64,000 nt of DNA, taken from positions 248,001-312,000 of the forward strand of contig DASSSY010000008.1 in assembly GCA_035708205.1 (NCBI GenBank), given 5' to 3'. Source of the stretch: DASSSY01 sp035708205 (GTDB taxonomy: Bacteria > Bacteroidota > Bacteroidia > Chitinophagales > Chitinophagaceae). Below are positions 41,664 through 50,300 of this stretch, piece after piece. The translations under genes and the position numbers were made by a program. The notes under the pieces were generated by a model. It had not been told where the DNA came from, did not search any database, and was given only the letters and a program-made list of their open reading frames with translations. Within the stretch, counting starts at the first letter, position 1. Every line of letters starts with the position of its first letter.

Positions 41664-42335
41664 TTATTTGTTTTGTTTTCCTTCAAGCATGGGGACGAAG
41701 TTAAAGTCAGCAAGCGTTTCGACCTCTATTTCGCCGTTGAGCTTAGTAATCTTTTTCATTTTCTGGTAATCCTTGTCATTGCTGTCGACCGGAATAACCA
41801 TGATGCCGCCCTCTTTAAGCTGTTCGCAGAGTTTGGGGGGAATGTAGGGCGCGGCAGCCGTAATGATGATCTTGTCAAATGGTGCGTAGGTAGGCAACCC
41901 TTCAAAGCCATCGCCATAGAATCTTTTGATCCTTGGGAATTGCTTGAGGTAAAAGAAAGTATTGTTTTGTTTGAACAGCTCGTTTTGGCGTTCTATGGTG
42001 TAGACAAAGGCGCCTAACCGGGCCAGGATGCAGCTTTGATAAGCGCTTCCTGTGCCGATTTCCAATATTTTTTCAAAAGGTTGAGGCTGTAGTAATTCAG
42101 TTTGATAGGCAACGGTATAAGGATGAGAAATGGTTTGAGCGGCGGCAATGGGAAAAGCGCGGTCCTGATAGGCAATGTGCTCGAACGCAGGATCTAGAAA
42201 AAAATGACGGGGCGTGTCCATTATAGCCTGTAGCACCTTCTCATCTTTGATCCCCTTGGCCCGTAAATCTTCCACCAGCTTTCTTCTTAAACCCTTATGT
42301 AAATAACTGTCCTGTCTTTCGTTTCGCTGAATCAT
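41664..42335 (-). CDS. pcm: Protein-L-isoaspartate O-methyltransferase
   Basis: The 223-residue enzyme methylates isoaspartyl residues in damaged proteins using S-adenosylmethionine. The PCMT signature is seen as RHFFLDPAFEHIAYQDRAFPI, then QTISHPYTVAYQTELL, the SAM-binding loop ILEIGTGSAYQSCIL and DKIIITAAAPYIPP. The -7 box ends 4 nt before the ATG, so the transcript may be leaderless; the conserved region starts near residue 10. The thioredoxin-like gene follows after 12 nt and may share the message. Confidence 0.95.
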   Translation of the reverse strand: MIQRNERQDSYLHKGLRRKLVEDLRAKGIKDEKVLQAIMDTPRHFFLDPAFEHIAYQDRAFPIAAAQTISHPYTVAYQTELLQPQPFEKILEIGTGSAYQSCILARLGAFVYTIERQNELFKQNNTFFYLKQFPRIKRFYGDGFEGLPTYAPFDKIIITAAAPYIPPKLCEQLKEGGIMVIPVDSNDKDYQKMKKITKLNGEIEVETLADFNFVPMLEGKQNK

Positions 42336-42769
42336 AAGGCAAAGATAATTTTAAAAGCGGACATTTTGTGGGCGGGTGTAGCCTGAGATCCTTAGACCTG
42401 TAGTCTGGCCGTGGCTTTACCGGTTAACCGCAGAAATACGGGGCGTGTGCGGTAATCATTCGGAGTATAAACTTTCTGCCACTATTCAATTATTGCAAAT
42501 TGACAATAGCAATTTTTGGTAAAGTTTGGTCTATCGTCCTTACAGTCCTGGCGGTGCTTGAATTTTTTTACTTCAAAACATTTCATCGAGCGCTTTGCGG
42601 GCCATAAGCTTACCCCGGTTCATCTGCTTCTCCATTTAAACTATTTGTTGGCTTTTTATCAAAGGGATTAATCTTAATGATAATGAAAGTTCATATTATT
42701 CATTGTTGGTTAAAACTTCTATATTGCAAATAACTAACAGCTTATAATTTTCCTTACTGACAAAATTTA
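42336..42769. other. Intergenic gap with the pcm promoter, otherwise featureless
   Basis: A 434-nt stretch between pcm and the lipoprotein remnant. Apart from the pcm -7 box at 42340-42347 no gene, hairpin or repeat was recognised. Confidence 0.4.
42340..42347 (-). promoter_or_regulatory. -7 box abutting pcm
   Basis: TATCTTTG on the minus strand fits TAnnTTTG, with only 4 nt before the pcm ATG. Confidence 0.55.
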
Positions 42770-43248
42770 GTGCGAAATACCATTGTTACATCCCTGTTTG
42801 TTATTGTGCACCTTTGGGGGTTGCCTTTGTCGGATTTACCTCCGCTGATTTAGACACTGTAATTTGCCTCCGTTATGAGGGCGGAACAAACATGACTAAT
42901 TTGATTGGTCGTAATACCTTTATACACACTTCTGCCGATTTTTTACAAAAAGGGGACACTATCTTTTTAATCGCTGCTGCCAGTTCTTCCGGCTATTTTT
43001 TTTGGCAGCTGACGGCGGACGTGGATTGTCGTGTGGTTTTACCCGGATTTCAAACAAATTACGAGGTGACCGGTAGTACCTTAGGGCCACCGGCGGACAG
43101 TTTTATTTCCAACAGCCCTTGTCAGGGGCATGGCACACCGGTAGAGCCTTCAGTTAATACGCATGTTGATGGTCAGCTGGTGCAGCCGGTTCAGAACAAT
43201 TTTGACCAACATTCAATAGCATTTTTCATTTTTATCAAGAAGACATAG
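42770..43248 (+). pseudogene. Small lipoprotein gene with a probable frameshift in the signal peptide
   Basis: From about 42805 to the stop at 43248 one frame encodes a protein-like sequence: PLGVAFVGFTSADLDTVICL, NTFIHTSADFLQKGDTIFL, ending FDQHSIAFFIFIKK. Upstream, a GTG at 42770 starts MRNTIVTSLFVIV in another frame, a good leader start; joining it to the CAP of the main frame near 42805 would need one extra base in a T run and would create a lipobox. Without that correction, translation would have to start at the weak TTG at 42814 (144 residues). The family is unknown. Confidence 0.5.
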
Positions 43249-43419
43249 AATTTCCGGTGTTTACGTGATAAAAATTGGAAACAGGCTGGTTTGAATGAAG
43301 AGCGTAAATTTGGAAAAACTAAAATGGCAAGAGAAATAGATTAGATTGTCTGATGTAGTCATCAATTGGCAATCATATAAATGTTTAGTTCGCGACCAGT
43401 CCTTATCGCAAAAGAACCT

Positions 43420-45951
43420 TTACCAGGTATACTGAACGCTGATAAAATAAGTACGGCCGTAGCCATAGGTGTATTTATTGGGAAAATATGCCGGGTCGCG
43501 GCTTTCCATATCAAAGCGCAATTGTTCTGAACCATAAAGCGCATAATCCCGGTTGTTCAATACATTGTTAATGCCGGCCGAAAGGCCGATCTGCCCATAT
43601 TTCAGATATTTTTTCCGGCTTTTACCGAAGTGAAAGGTCCTGCCGGCCCTGAGATTCACAAGGTAAAAGGCGGGAAGCTCCTCCTGCGCGATGATATTTT
43701 GCAACAATTTTTTATTGTTAGACGTAAAATATACGGCGTCTTCGGAATGCCTGACGGGATTTAAGGCTACAAAAGAGCGGTTTTGCCAGGTGCCGGATAC
43801 GCTGAGAAAACCCCAGTGCTGATCATGAATATTCAGCCTTAGCCCGATGAGGGTTTGCGGGCCGCAGACGGCGATATAGTTTTTCCAATAAACAGTTTCC
43901 TGTTTGCTGATACTTATTGTGTCATTATCCCTGAATACGGAAACTTTAGGTCTTGAGGTATAAAATGACTGTACCCAACCACCTACAACATCAAAGGAAA
44001 ACCAGTGCCGGGGGTTTACGGAGAGTGTGTATTCTATGCCGGTCTGTCGGCTGGAAATGCCCTGGATGACCATATGTACGAAACTTTGATAATCATCATG
44101 ATAAAAAGCCAGGACATCTGTTTGGCGGGTCAGCTCGGAACGAAATATTTGTAAATGGCTATGCCAGCGCCCATAGTTTAACCGCCAGTCGATGTCGACG
44201 GCCCTGAATTGCTCGGGCTGTAGGTTGCCGATAACGGTATTCCTGATTTTTGGAGCGAAGAAGGTATTGTCAAATCCGGGAGCGTTGCTGCCGGCCATAA
44301 CACTTGCCGATAGTTGATGATAAGGGTTTACCTTGAACCGGATGCCTATTTTTGCCCTGACCGTCATGAATTTTTTCCAACCCGATGCTCCGAAAGACTC
44401 TTCGGGAAAAACGCCGTTTTGGTAATACCCGGTGCGTTGATAGGCCGTGACATCAAGGCTTCCGGCAGCCCAAAAGTCGAAATTGCCTTCTCGTAACAGG
44501 CCGTTCGACCAAAACTTTGCTTTCCGGACCTGGCCAAGGTAATAGTAATGATATTTGTCGCCAGGGCCTATCTTTCGGTTAGGATTTTTCAGGTCAAATT
44601 GTGGCTGGCCATTTTGCCGGTTGCCGCTGCGATCTGCAAACTGGTTTAAATTGACAAAATAAGTCCCTCCCAATAAGTCCTTTAGCTCTTGAAAGTATGC
44701 TGAGCGGTCATTGACCAGTTGCAACCCGGTATAGATATGAAGCTGCTCCCTTATTTTTTTCGAAAAGCTGAGAGCTGCAAGCCATCGGTTCATCCTGTGC
44801 CGGTCTTCCGAAAGAACATATAAGGAATTCAGGCTGCCTCCTGTTATTGATTGCGCATTCATACGGTTGGCGGCGTAAAAATATGACCAGTCCAGCTGTT
44901 TGGGGTTGTTTTGCCATTCTTGTCTCAAATCGTTTCCTATACTTTGGTTTAGCGCTCCACCCTGCAAATAATAATAAGAGGGCATATTTTTATAGTAGTC
45001 TGCATGGGGATTGCGTGCCTGGTACCAGTCTAGGCCTCCGAAATTCTCATAGCCATTCTGGTATGAAAGGGCCCCTTTGATTTCCGTTGTTGGGGAAAGT
45101 TGGCCTTCATAATCCAGGATAAGCGCTGGAATAAAAGATTTGAGCGTATTAGGATTTCTTTTTTCTCCGCTTTGAAAGCCCCAGTAGGGATTATAATAGG
45201 CCGTACCGCTAAGGATTTTGACTTCCTTTGTTACCGGACTTGAAGAAGCCCGCTTTTCGGAATTGCCCACTGCCGTCAAAGTTAAGTGATGATTTGAAGA
45301 AATGTCTTTGGAAACCGACAGCAAATAGCCTTGCGTTTGAAAGGATGTTCCCTGGATGTAGCCTTCCTGTGCCCATTTGTTGGCCAATGAAAAATCAATA
45401 GCCCAGCTACCTTTTTGTTTGCCCGAATGGTAAATGACTGTCACGGCGTGTTTATAGTCGCCGTTGGAAAAGGTATAGCCTGCCTGTAAACGGCGTTGAT
45501 CCTTAAGCGGGTTGATGCTGAAGCTGCTCCAACCGTCGAGCCCGCCATTAGTTGTGCTTCCGGCGCTTAAACCATTCCCTGTCGATATTTGGGCATTTTT
45601 GTAAAACATGGCCAGGCCGTTAAAATCAATGTCCTGGTTTCCCGGTTCCATCCAGGTTAGACCATTAACGACGATTGCGCGTTTACCGGGACTGAGTCCA
45701 CGCAACGGAAACGAGTGGCCATTCATTTGCGACAGCATCCGCCTGAAAGAAGTGCCCGGACCTTTGGCATCCATAATGTTCGGGAATTGGTTATTATTGA
45801 TAGTGATTTCAGGCAGCAGACAGGCTTGGACCCCACTAGAAAATACATTGTCAGTGCCGGAGTTTGCCTGCCGAGCATTCATGGCAGTATCTTCCTGGCC
45901 AAAAAGTATTGCCGGGTATAGCGGAAGTAAAAAAATTAGCGGCCATTTCAT
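43420..45951 (-). CDS. TonB-dependent outer-membrane receptor
   Basis: The 843-residue protein starts with a signal peptide (WPLIFLLPLYPAILFG). A plug domain follows at about residues 45-160 (PNIMDAKGPGTSFRRML, FPLRGLSPGKRAIVVNG, WMEPGNQDIDFNG) and then a beta barrel, with the last strand GYGRTYFISVQYTW ending in an aromatic residue. The N-terminal carboxypeptidase-like domain common in Bacteroidota receptors is missing, so it is more like a siderophore or metal-complex receptor than a SusC protein. The substrate is unknown. It is divergent from the methyltransferase at 46068. Confidence 0.9.
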   Translation of the reverse strand: MKWPLIFLLPLYPAILFGQEDTAMNARQANSGTDNVFSSGVQACLLPEITINNNQFPNIMDAKGPGTSFRRMLSQMNGHSFPLRGLSPGKRAIVVNGLTWMEPGNQDIDFNGLAMFYKNAQISTGNGLSAGSTTNGGLDGWSSFSINPLKDQRRLQAGYTFSNGDYKHAVTVIYHSGKQKGSWAIDFSLANKWAQEGYIQGTSFQTQGYLLSVSKDISSNHHLTLTAVGNSEKRASSSPVTKEVKILSGTAYYNPYWGFQSGEKRNPNTLKSFIPALILDYEGQLSPTTEIKGALSYQNGYENFGGLDWYQARNPHADYYKNMPSYYYLQGGALNQSIGNDLRQEWQNNPKQLDWSYFYAANRMNAQSITGGSLNSLYVLSEDRHRMNRWLAALSFSKKIREQLHIYTGLQLVNDRSAYFQELKDLLGGTYFVNLNQFADRSGNRQNGQPQFDLKNPNRKIGPGDKYHYYYLGQVRKAKFWSNGLLREGNFDFWAAGSLDVTAYQRTGYYQNGVFPEESFGASGWKKFMTVRAKIGIRFKVNPYHQLSASVMAGSNAPGFDNTFFAPKIRNTVIGNLQPEQFRAVDIDWRLNYGRWHSHLQIFRSELTRQTDVLAFYHDDYQSFVHMVIQGISSRQTGIEYTLSVNPRHWFSFDVVGGWVQSFYTSRPKVSVFRDNDTISISKQETVYWKNYIAVCGPQTLIGLRLNIHDQHWGFLSVSGTWQNRSFVALNPVRHSEDAVYFTSNNKKLLQNIIAQEELPAFYLVNLRAGRTFHFGKSRKKYLKYGQIGLSAGINNVLNNRDYALYGSEQLRFDMESRDPAYFPNKYTYGYGRTYFISVQYTW

Positions 45952-46024
45952 GCCATTGGCGTTTGTTTTTCAATCCCAATATAAACATTTTTGTTGATGA
46001 GCGCAAATTGTGCTAAGTGAATTG

Positions 46025-46032
46025 TATTTTTG
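46025..46032 (+). promoter_or_regulatory. -7 box of the methyltransferase gene
   Basis: TATTTTTG fits TAnnTTTG, 35 nt before the ATG at 46068. Confidence 0.5.
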
Positions 46033-46067
46033 GACCGATTCGTTAAGCGTCATGAAGATACAAGCCT

Positions 46068-47159
46068 ATGACTAAAATTGCGTCTGAGCCGCCTTTGTTT
46101 GAAGCCGACAACCTTTCTGTCATGGAGGCTATTGACAAAGCACAAACCATTGCTTTTGCACCATATATCTGGGAGGTCACACGGATATTAAAAGAGAAAG
46201 GCCTGTTGGCGTGTATTGAGGTATCGGGCAGGGAAGGAAGGACCATTGGATCTTTGGCGGAGCAGCAACACATGAGCGTTTACGCCGTTCGGGTACTGTT
46301 GGAAGCCGGTTTGGGAATAGGGTTGGTGTACCGTAAGGACGACAAATATTTTTTAGCCAAGACGGGGCACATATTTTTGAACCATCCCATGACGGTTGTT
46401 AATTACGATTTCATGCGTAATGTTTGTGTTGCCGGAGCGGCGGATATGGAAGCATCCCTTGATAAGGGGCGCCCGGAGGGTTTGAAGCATTTTGGCCAGT
46501 GGCCAACCATCTATGAAGGATTGTCTGCTTTACCGGAACAGGCGCAAAAAAGTTGGTTCGCCTTCGACCATTTTTATTCGGACAATGCCTTCCCGGAGGC
46601 ATTGGAATGGGTCTTTGAGCAACCCGCTAAGCGTATTTTGGATATTGGCGGCAATACCGGTCGCTGGACTTTGAAATGTTTGGCGTATGATAATGCGGTA
46701 CACATGGGTATCGTGGATTTGCCGGGACAGCTGAATATGGCCAGGGAAAATATTGCGACAGCCGGTTATGCCGGCCGGGTCAGTTATTGGGAAGCGGATA
46801 TGCTTCGAGAAGACGACCGGCTGCCCGAAGGCTTTGATGTGATCTGGATGAGCCAGTTCCTGGATTGCTTTTCCGAACAACAAATCATAGATATTCTGAA
46901 AAAATGCTTTCAGGTCGCTTCCCGGGAAACCAGGGTTATTATCAATGAAACCTTCTGGGATAAGCAGCGTTTTGAAACATCAGCGTTTGCCCTGCAAATG
47001 ACCTCTTTATATTTTACAACTATGGCCAACGGCAATAGCCAGATGTATGATAGCAAGGTTTTTAAACGGCTTATCGAAGCTGCCGGTTTCCGGGTGGTCA
47101 AGGAACGTAACCTGGTGGGTATCGGGCACACTTTGTGGGAATTACGGAAGCATCTATAA
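46068..47159 (+). CDS. SAM-dependent methyltransferase with winged-helix N-terminal domain
   Basis: The 363-residue protein begins with a helical dimerisation/winged-helix region (residues about 15-110, TIGSLAEQQHMSVYAVRVLLE) and a C-terminal class I Rossmann domain: SAM loop ILDIGGNTGRWTLKCL, acidic loop IVDLPGQL, motif WEADMLRED and IWMSQFLDCFSEQQ. This is the layout of O-methyltransferase family 2 (small-molecule methyltransferases of phenolic or quinone-like substrates). The acceptor is unknown. It is divergent from a TonB receptor and converges on a lipoprotein gene. Confidence 0.88.
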   Translation: MTKIASEPPLFEADNLSVMEAIDKAQTIAFAPYIWEVTRILKEKGLLACIEVSGREGRTIGSLAEQQHMSVYAVRVLLEAGLGIGLVYRKDDKYFLAKTGHIFLNHPMTVVNYDFMRNVCVAGAADMEASLDKGRPEGLKHFGQWPTIYEGLSALPEQAQKSWFAFDHFYSDNAFPEALEWVFEQPAKRILDIGGNTGRWTLKCLAYDNAVHMGIVDLPGQLNMARENIATAGYAGRVSYWEADMLREDDRLPEGFDVIWMSQFLDCFSEQQIIDILKKCFQVASRETRVIINETFWDKQRFETSAFALQMTSLYFTTMANGNSQMYDSKVFKRLIEAAGFRVVKERNLVGIGHTLWELRKHL

Positions 47160-47180
47160 AATAAAGCGCTTTTTGAGTGG

Positions 47181-47753
47181 CTATTTCAACAGGTCAGGGT
47201 TTTCATTTGCTTTGGTGGTGTCCGTTTCGAATAGCGATAGGTCACAAGGAAAATAATTACCGGATAACGAGGCGCCGGCGCAGCAAAAATTCATTAATAC
47301 ATTCATTTGGTTACTATCCAGGGTGGACACGATAATGCTTCCCGGTTCGGCGGTATCGTCAGTGTTATGGGTAATGATCATGAGGGCATTTTTGTAGTCT
47401 GAAGCATGGATGGGTATAAATAAAGTATCTCTTTTGACATAACCGGTACCTACAAAAGAGCAGCATACCTGCTTTTTGATCTTTGCTGAAGAAAACTGAA
47501 TGCTTAAAGAATCACTTTTGTTGATCGTGGAAATGATCAGATCGGTATAGTAACTCCCTTTGTCTATTTTTCCCGGTTGCGGAGAGATGTATTTACCGGC
47601 GAAACTTGCCGGCCGGTTGCTATTGTCCAGGTTGTTTAATTTGCTGCTATCCGCAATTGACGCGCCTTCAGCAGCATTTTTTGGGGTGCAGGCAACCATG
47701 CTTATTCCCATAAAGCAAAGGCTAATCAGAACAGCATTAAAAATTTTAGCCAT
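47181..47753 (-). CDS. Cys-rich putative lipoprotein
   Basis: The 190 residues have a signal peptide and lipobox (ISMVAC, Cys at residue 22). The mature part carries paired cysteines, QVCCSFVG and NFCCAGASLSGNYFPC, unusual for a small lipoprotein and suggestive of disulfides or metal binding. Beta-strand-rich segments (SYYTDLIISTINKSDSLSI, DTLFIPIHASD, ALMIITHNTDD) suggest a lipocalin- or META-like barrel, but no family is recognised. The box TAAATTTG lies 28 nt upstream. Confidence 0.78.
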   Translation of the reverse strand: MAKIFNAVLISLCFMGISMVACTPKNAAEGASIADSSKLNNLDNSNRPASFAGKYISPQPGKIDKGSYYTDLIISTINKSDSLSIQFSSAKIKKQVCCSFVGTGYVKRDTLFIPIHASDYKNALMIITHNTDDTAEPGSIIVSTLDSNQMNVLMNFCCAGASLSGNYFPCDLSLFETDTTKANENPDLLK

Positions 47754-47781
47754 AAAGAACGAATGTTGAGGCGATTGGTCA

Positions 47782-47789
47782 CAAATTTA
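47782..47789 (-). promoter_or_regulatory. -7 box of the Cys-rich lipoprotein
   Basis: TAAATTTG on the minus strand fits TAnnTTTG, 28 nt before the ATG at 47753. Confidence 0.5.
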
Positions 47790-47864
47790 TAGGGTTTTAA
47801 GAATATAAATTTTAAAATAACCGGAAATATTTTCCGATTTAGCAAAGCTTTCAGGAAGCCAATA

Positions 47865-47905
47865 AAAAATGAAGCAGCCCGGTAGGAACTGGCTGCTTCA
47901 TTTTT
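47865..47905 (-). terminator. Terminator of the caspase-like gene
   Basis: A 15-bp stem (AAAAATGAAGCAGCC / GGCTGCTTCATTTTT) with an 11-nt loop lies 14 nt beyond the stop at 47919, with T runs on the minus strand. Confidence 0.9.
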
Positions 47906-47918
47906 AAGACTGTGAAAT

Positions 47919-50138
47919 CTAAAGCGTTTCGCTTTGCTGTTGCATCTTTCGGTAGGCTTTAATGAAAATGGCGCCTAAATTCTGGTTTGGCGGAACATAG
48001 TCGGAGAAGAGATCCTTTTCCCGGGCGCTTTGCGCTTTGAAATAGTTATCTAAATCTTCCCATGATTTGATCCAGTCGACATTCTCGCCCTGCACGAGCT
48101 GCTTAAGCATTTCCCTGATAATGGGTTCATTGATGCTCATGGAGCCGGTTTGTTTGGTTGAAATAATATTGGCATCCGGCGATTTGTCCAGGACTTTAGC
48201 CAGGTTATGATAGCCACCGCAAGAGCCCAGCATCACAATTTTTACTTCCGGATCCAAGTCTTTTAAGGATCCGTCTAAATGGTAACTATGTCCCCTATGG
48301 ATGACAATGGTGGGATGAATATCATGTTCTGCAAAATAAGCCTTCAACGCATTTTGGGCCGTCAGATCCTCGTTTTTGGTCTCGTCGCCCGGAAGGTTGG
48401 CATAAACATCAATAGGATATTTTCCTTTGTAGCTGTATTGCACCCAATATTTGCTTATTGTTTTTGTCCATTGCTTATCCGGGAAATTGCTTTGGAAGCT
48501 CTTGAAGGACATGTGTCCATCTTCATCTCCATAGAAAAACGCCTGAATAACCACGGCGCCGTTAGAATCTACTAACTGGTTGTAAGGAACATAGGTTATC
48601 GGAGGAATGATACTGAGTTTTCCGGTCAGCTCCTTAGCATTTTTTGCGCTGTGCATGATGGTGCTGAGCAATCCGTAAACGATAGTGCCCTTTTCGTTAT
48701 CCTTACATCTTTCGTAGTTCTTAATGACCTCACTTTCCAGAAAGTTCATGAGCTTGGGATCTGTAACGGAGCCAAAAGCGTCTGCAACATCCACCGCGTC
48801 TTCCAGGTCATTGGGGCCACCTTTTTCCAGGTTGGCCACGAATTCTTTCATGAGGTCGGTTTTGTTCTCTTCAGTCATTGTGGCCAGGAACGGAGAAAGC
48901 ATATTATAGCCGGCACACATTCTGATCCAGGTACGGAAATGATAATCATGCAAACGTTTTAGAAAATCATAGCCTGTTTCAGGTGCCATATTTTGTATGA
49001 GCTGCTTCGACATGAAAACAAAGCTGCTGGTATAAATTTCGTCCTGGCTGCCAAGGATCATAAAGTATAATTCAGCGGCATTATAATCCATTATGGAAGC
49101 GAACCGGACGGCGTCCGGGCTTTCATGGAGGCTATTGACAACGCGCACTAATTGAAGCCCCCTGTAGTTCAGCTCTTTTTCCAAAGGCTCCCTGCCAATG
49201 CTGTCATTTTCTATTTCTGCTGCTGCCAGCGCCTTATAGTAAGTTTTGTCCGTTTTAGCGGCTTCATCCACCTGGGCAATGGTCATTTTTTTATGATAAA
49301 TCTGGCCGAGGAAAGGCAGGGCCTTTAACGGATCAGTGGAAGTGCTGGCTATTTTTACAATGGTTTGCACCAGCGGATCCTGGTTTCTGCGCATAACAGA
49401 ACTTAAATAACTTGTAGAAGTGGCATAATTTAAAATCACACCCGGAACGGTCCTTGCCGCGGCAGCTACAATCGGGTCGGCATATTTTTCTTTTGAAAAT
49501 TCCGGTAAGCGTTTAATCATCATTGCGGGGTTGGCGGTGCCCACGGTTTCAAAAACATAAGCTTTGTCCTGTGGGTAATCATTTAATAATTCGCTATTGT
49601 CTAAGGTGTAGATATTGGCGTTATCGTGTGCAAATTCTTTGACGGAATCTTCCTGAATAGCGATCAGCAGGCCCTGAAAATTTTTGGCAGACTTTTTAAA
49701 ATAGGTCAGATCGCCGTTCTCAAAACTTTTCCCGGCAAAACGGTTGATCATATTTTCCAAAGCCCGGTGATAACCGATTTTGGTTTGATTATCGGCATTA
49801 AGGTTTTCAATGTGGATATCAATAAGAGGGATGCGATGAAAAATAACATCGGTAAGCATGTCCGAAGTTATCGTATCGGCAACATCTATTCTTCCGTCGA
49901 TAGCGCCGTCACGGGCGTCTAAACGTTTTATCGCTTTTTGTACCCTTTCCACAAACAGCTGGCGATTGATGGGCACGGGTTGAATGAGAGTATCTACTTC
50001 CCAGGGCTTTAAGGTATCCGCCGGCTTGGTTTTTTCTTTTTTGTGGTCTCTTCTGTGAGGTGAAAAGGCGGTTGCCTCATTATTGCTAAAGAGCATGCAG
50101 ACAGAGAGCAGTAATAAAAGCAGGGATGTTCTGTTCAT
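47919..50138 (-). CDS. Secreted protein of unknown family with a caspase-like (clan CD) His/Cys signature
   Basis: The 739-residue protein begins with a signal peptide (LLLLLLSVCMLFSNNEATAF), so it is periplasmic or extracellular. Residues about 60-560 are largely helical and resemble no family I know. The C-terminal part has two hydrophobic strands, each ending in a candidate catalytic residue: TIVIHRGHS (His614 or His617) and KIVMLGSCGG (Cys640), followed by NIISTKQTGS. Hydrophobic block-His-Gly-spacer-hydrophobic block-(G/A)-S-Cys is the clan CD pattern seen in caspases, gingipains and CHAT proteases. The spacing is shorter than usual. There is no T9SS tail. A strong terminator follows. 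Confidence 0.75.
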   Translation of the reverse strand: MNRTSLLLLLLSVCMLFSNNEATAFSPHRRDHKKEKTKPADTLKPWEVDTLIQPVPINRQLFVERVQKAIKRLDARDGAIDGRIDVADTITSDMLTDVIFHRIPLIDIHIENLNADNQTKIGYHRALENMINRFAGKSFENGDLTYFKKSAKNFQGLLIAIQEDSVKEFAHDNANIYTLDNSELLNDYPQDKAYVFETVGTANPAMMIKRLPEFSKEKYADPIVAAAARTVPGVILNYATSTSYLSSVMRRNQDPLVQTIVKIASTSTDPLKALPFLGQIYHKKMTIAQVDEAAKTDKTYYKALAAAEIENDSIGREPLEKELNYRGLQLVRVVNSLHESPDAVRFASIMDYNAAELYFMILGSQDEIYTSSFVFMSKQLIQNMAPETGYDFLKRLHDYHFRTWIRMCAGYNMLSPFLATMTEENKTDLMKEFVANLEKGGPNDLEDAVDVADAFGSVTDPKLMNFLESEVIKNYERCKDNEKGTIVYGLLSTIMHSAKNAKELTGKLSIIPPITYVPYNQLVDSNGAVVIQAFFYGDEDGHMSFKSFQSNFPDKQWTKTISKYWVQYSYKGKYPIDVYANLPGDETKNEDLTAQNALKAYFAEHDIHPTIVIHRGHSYHLDGSLKDLDPEVKIVMLGSCGGYHNLAKVLDKSPDANIISTKQTGSMSINEPIIREMLKQLVQGENVDWIKSWEDLDNYFKAQSAREKDLFSDYVPPNQNLGAIFIKAYRKMQQQSETL

Positions 50139-50300
50139 AAGCTTTTGAGTATGGAGTCACTTTGGATAAGCCCGGTACCTTAATAAAACAGGTGCCTGAA
50201 AGCAGATGGTAAAATTAAATAAAAGCTTTGTTGCCTTTTGGCATTTAGCAAAGATTTAGAGGAATAAACCTATGCGCCACAAATAGTTCTAAAGAATTTT

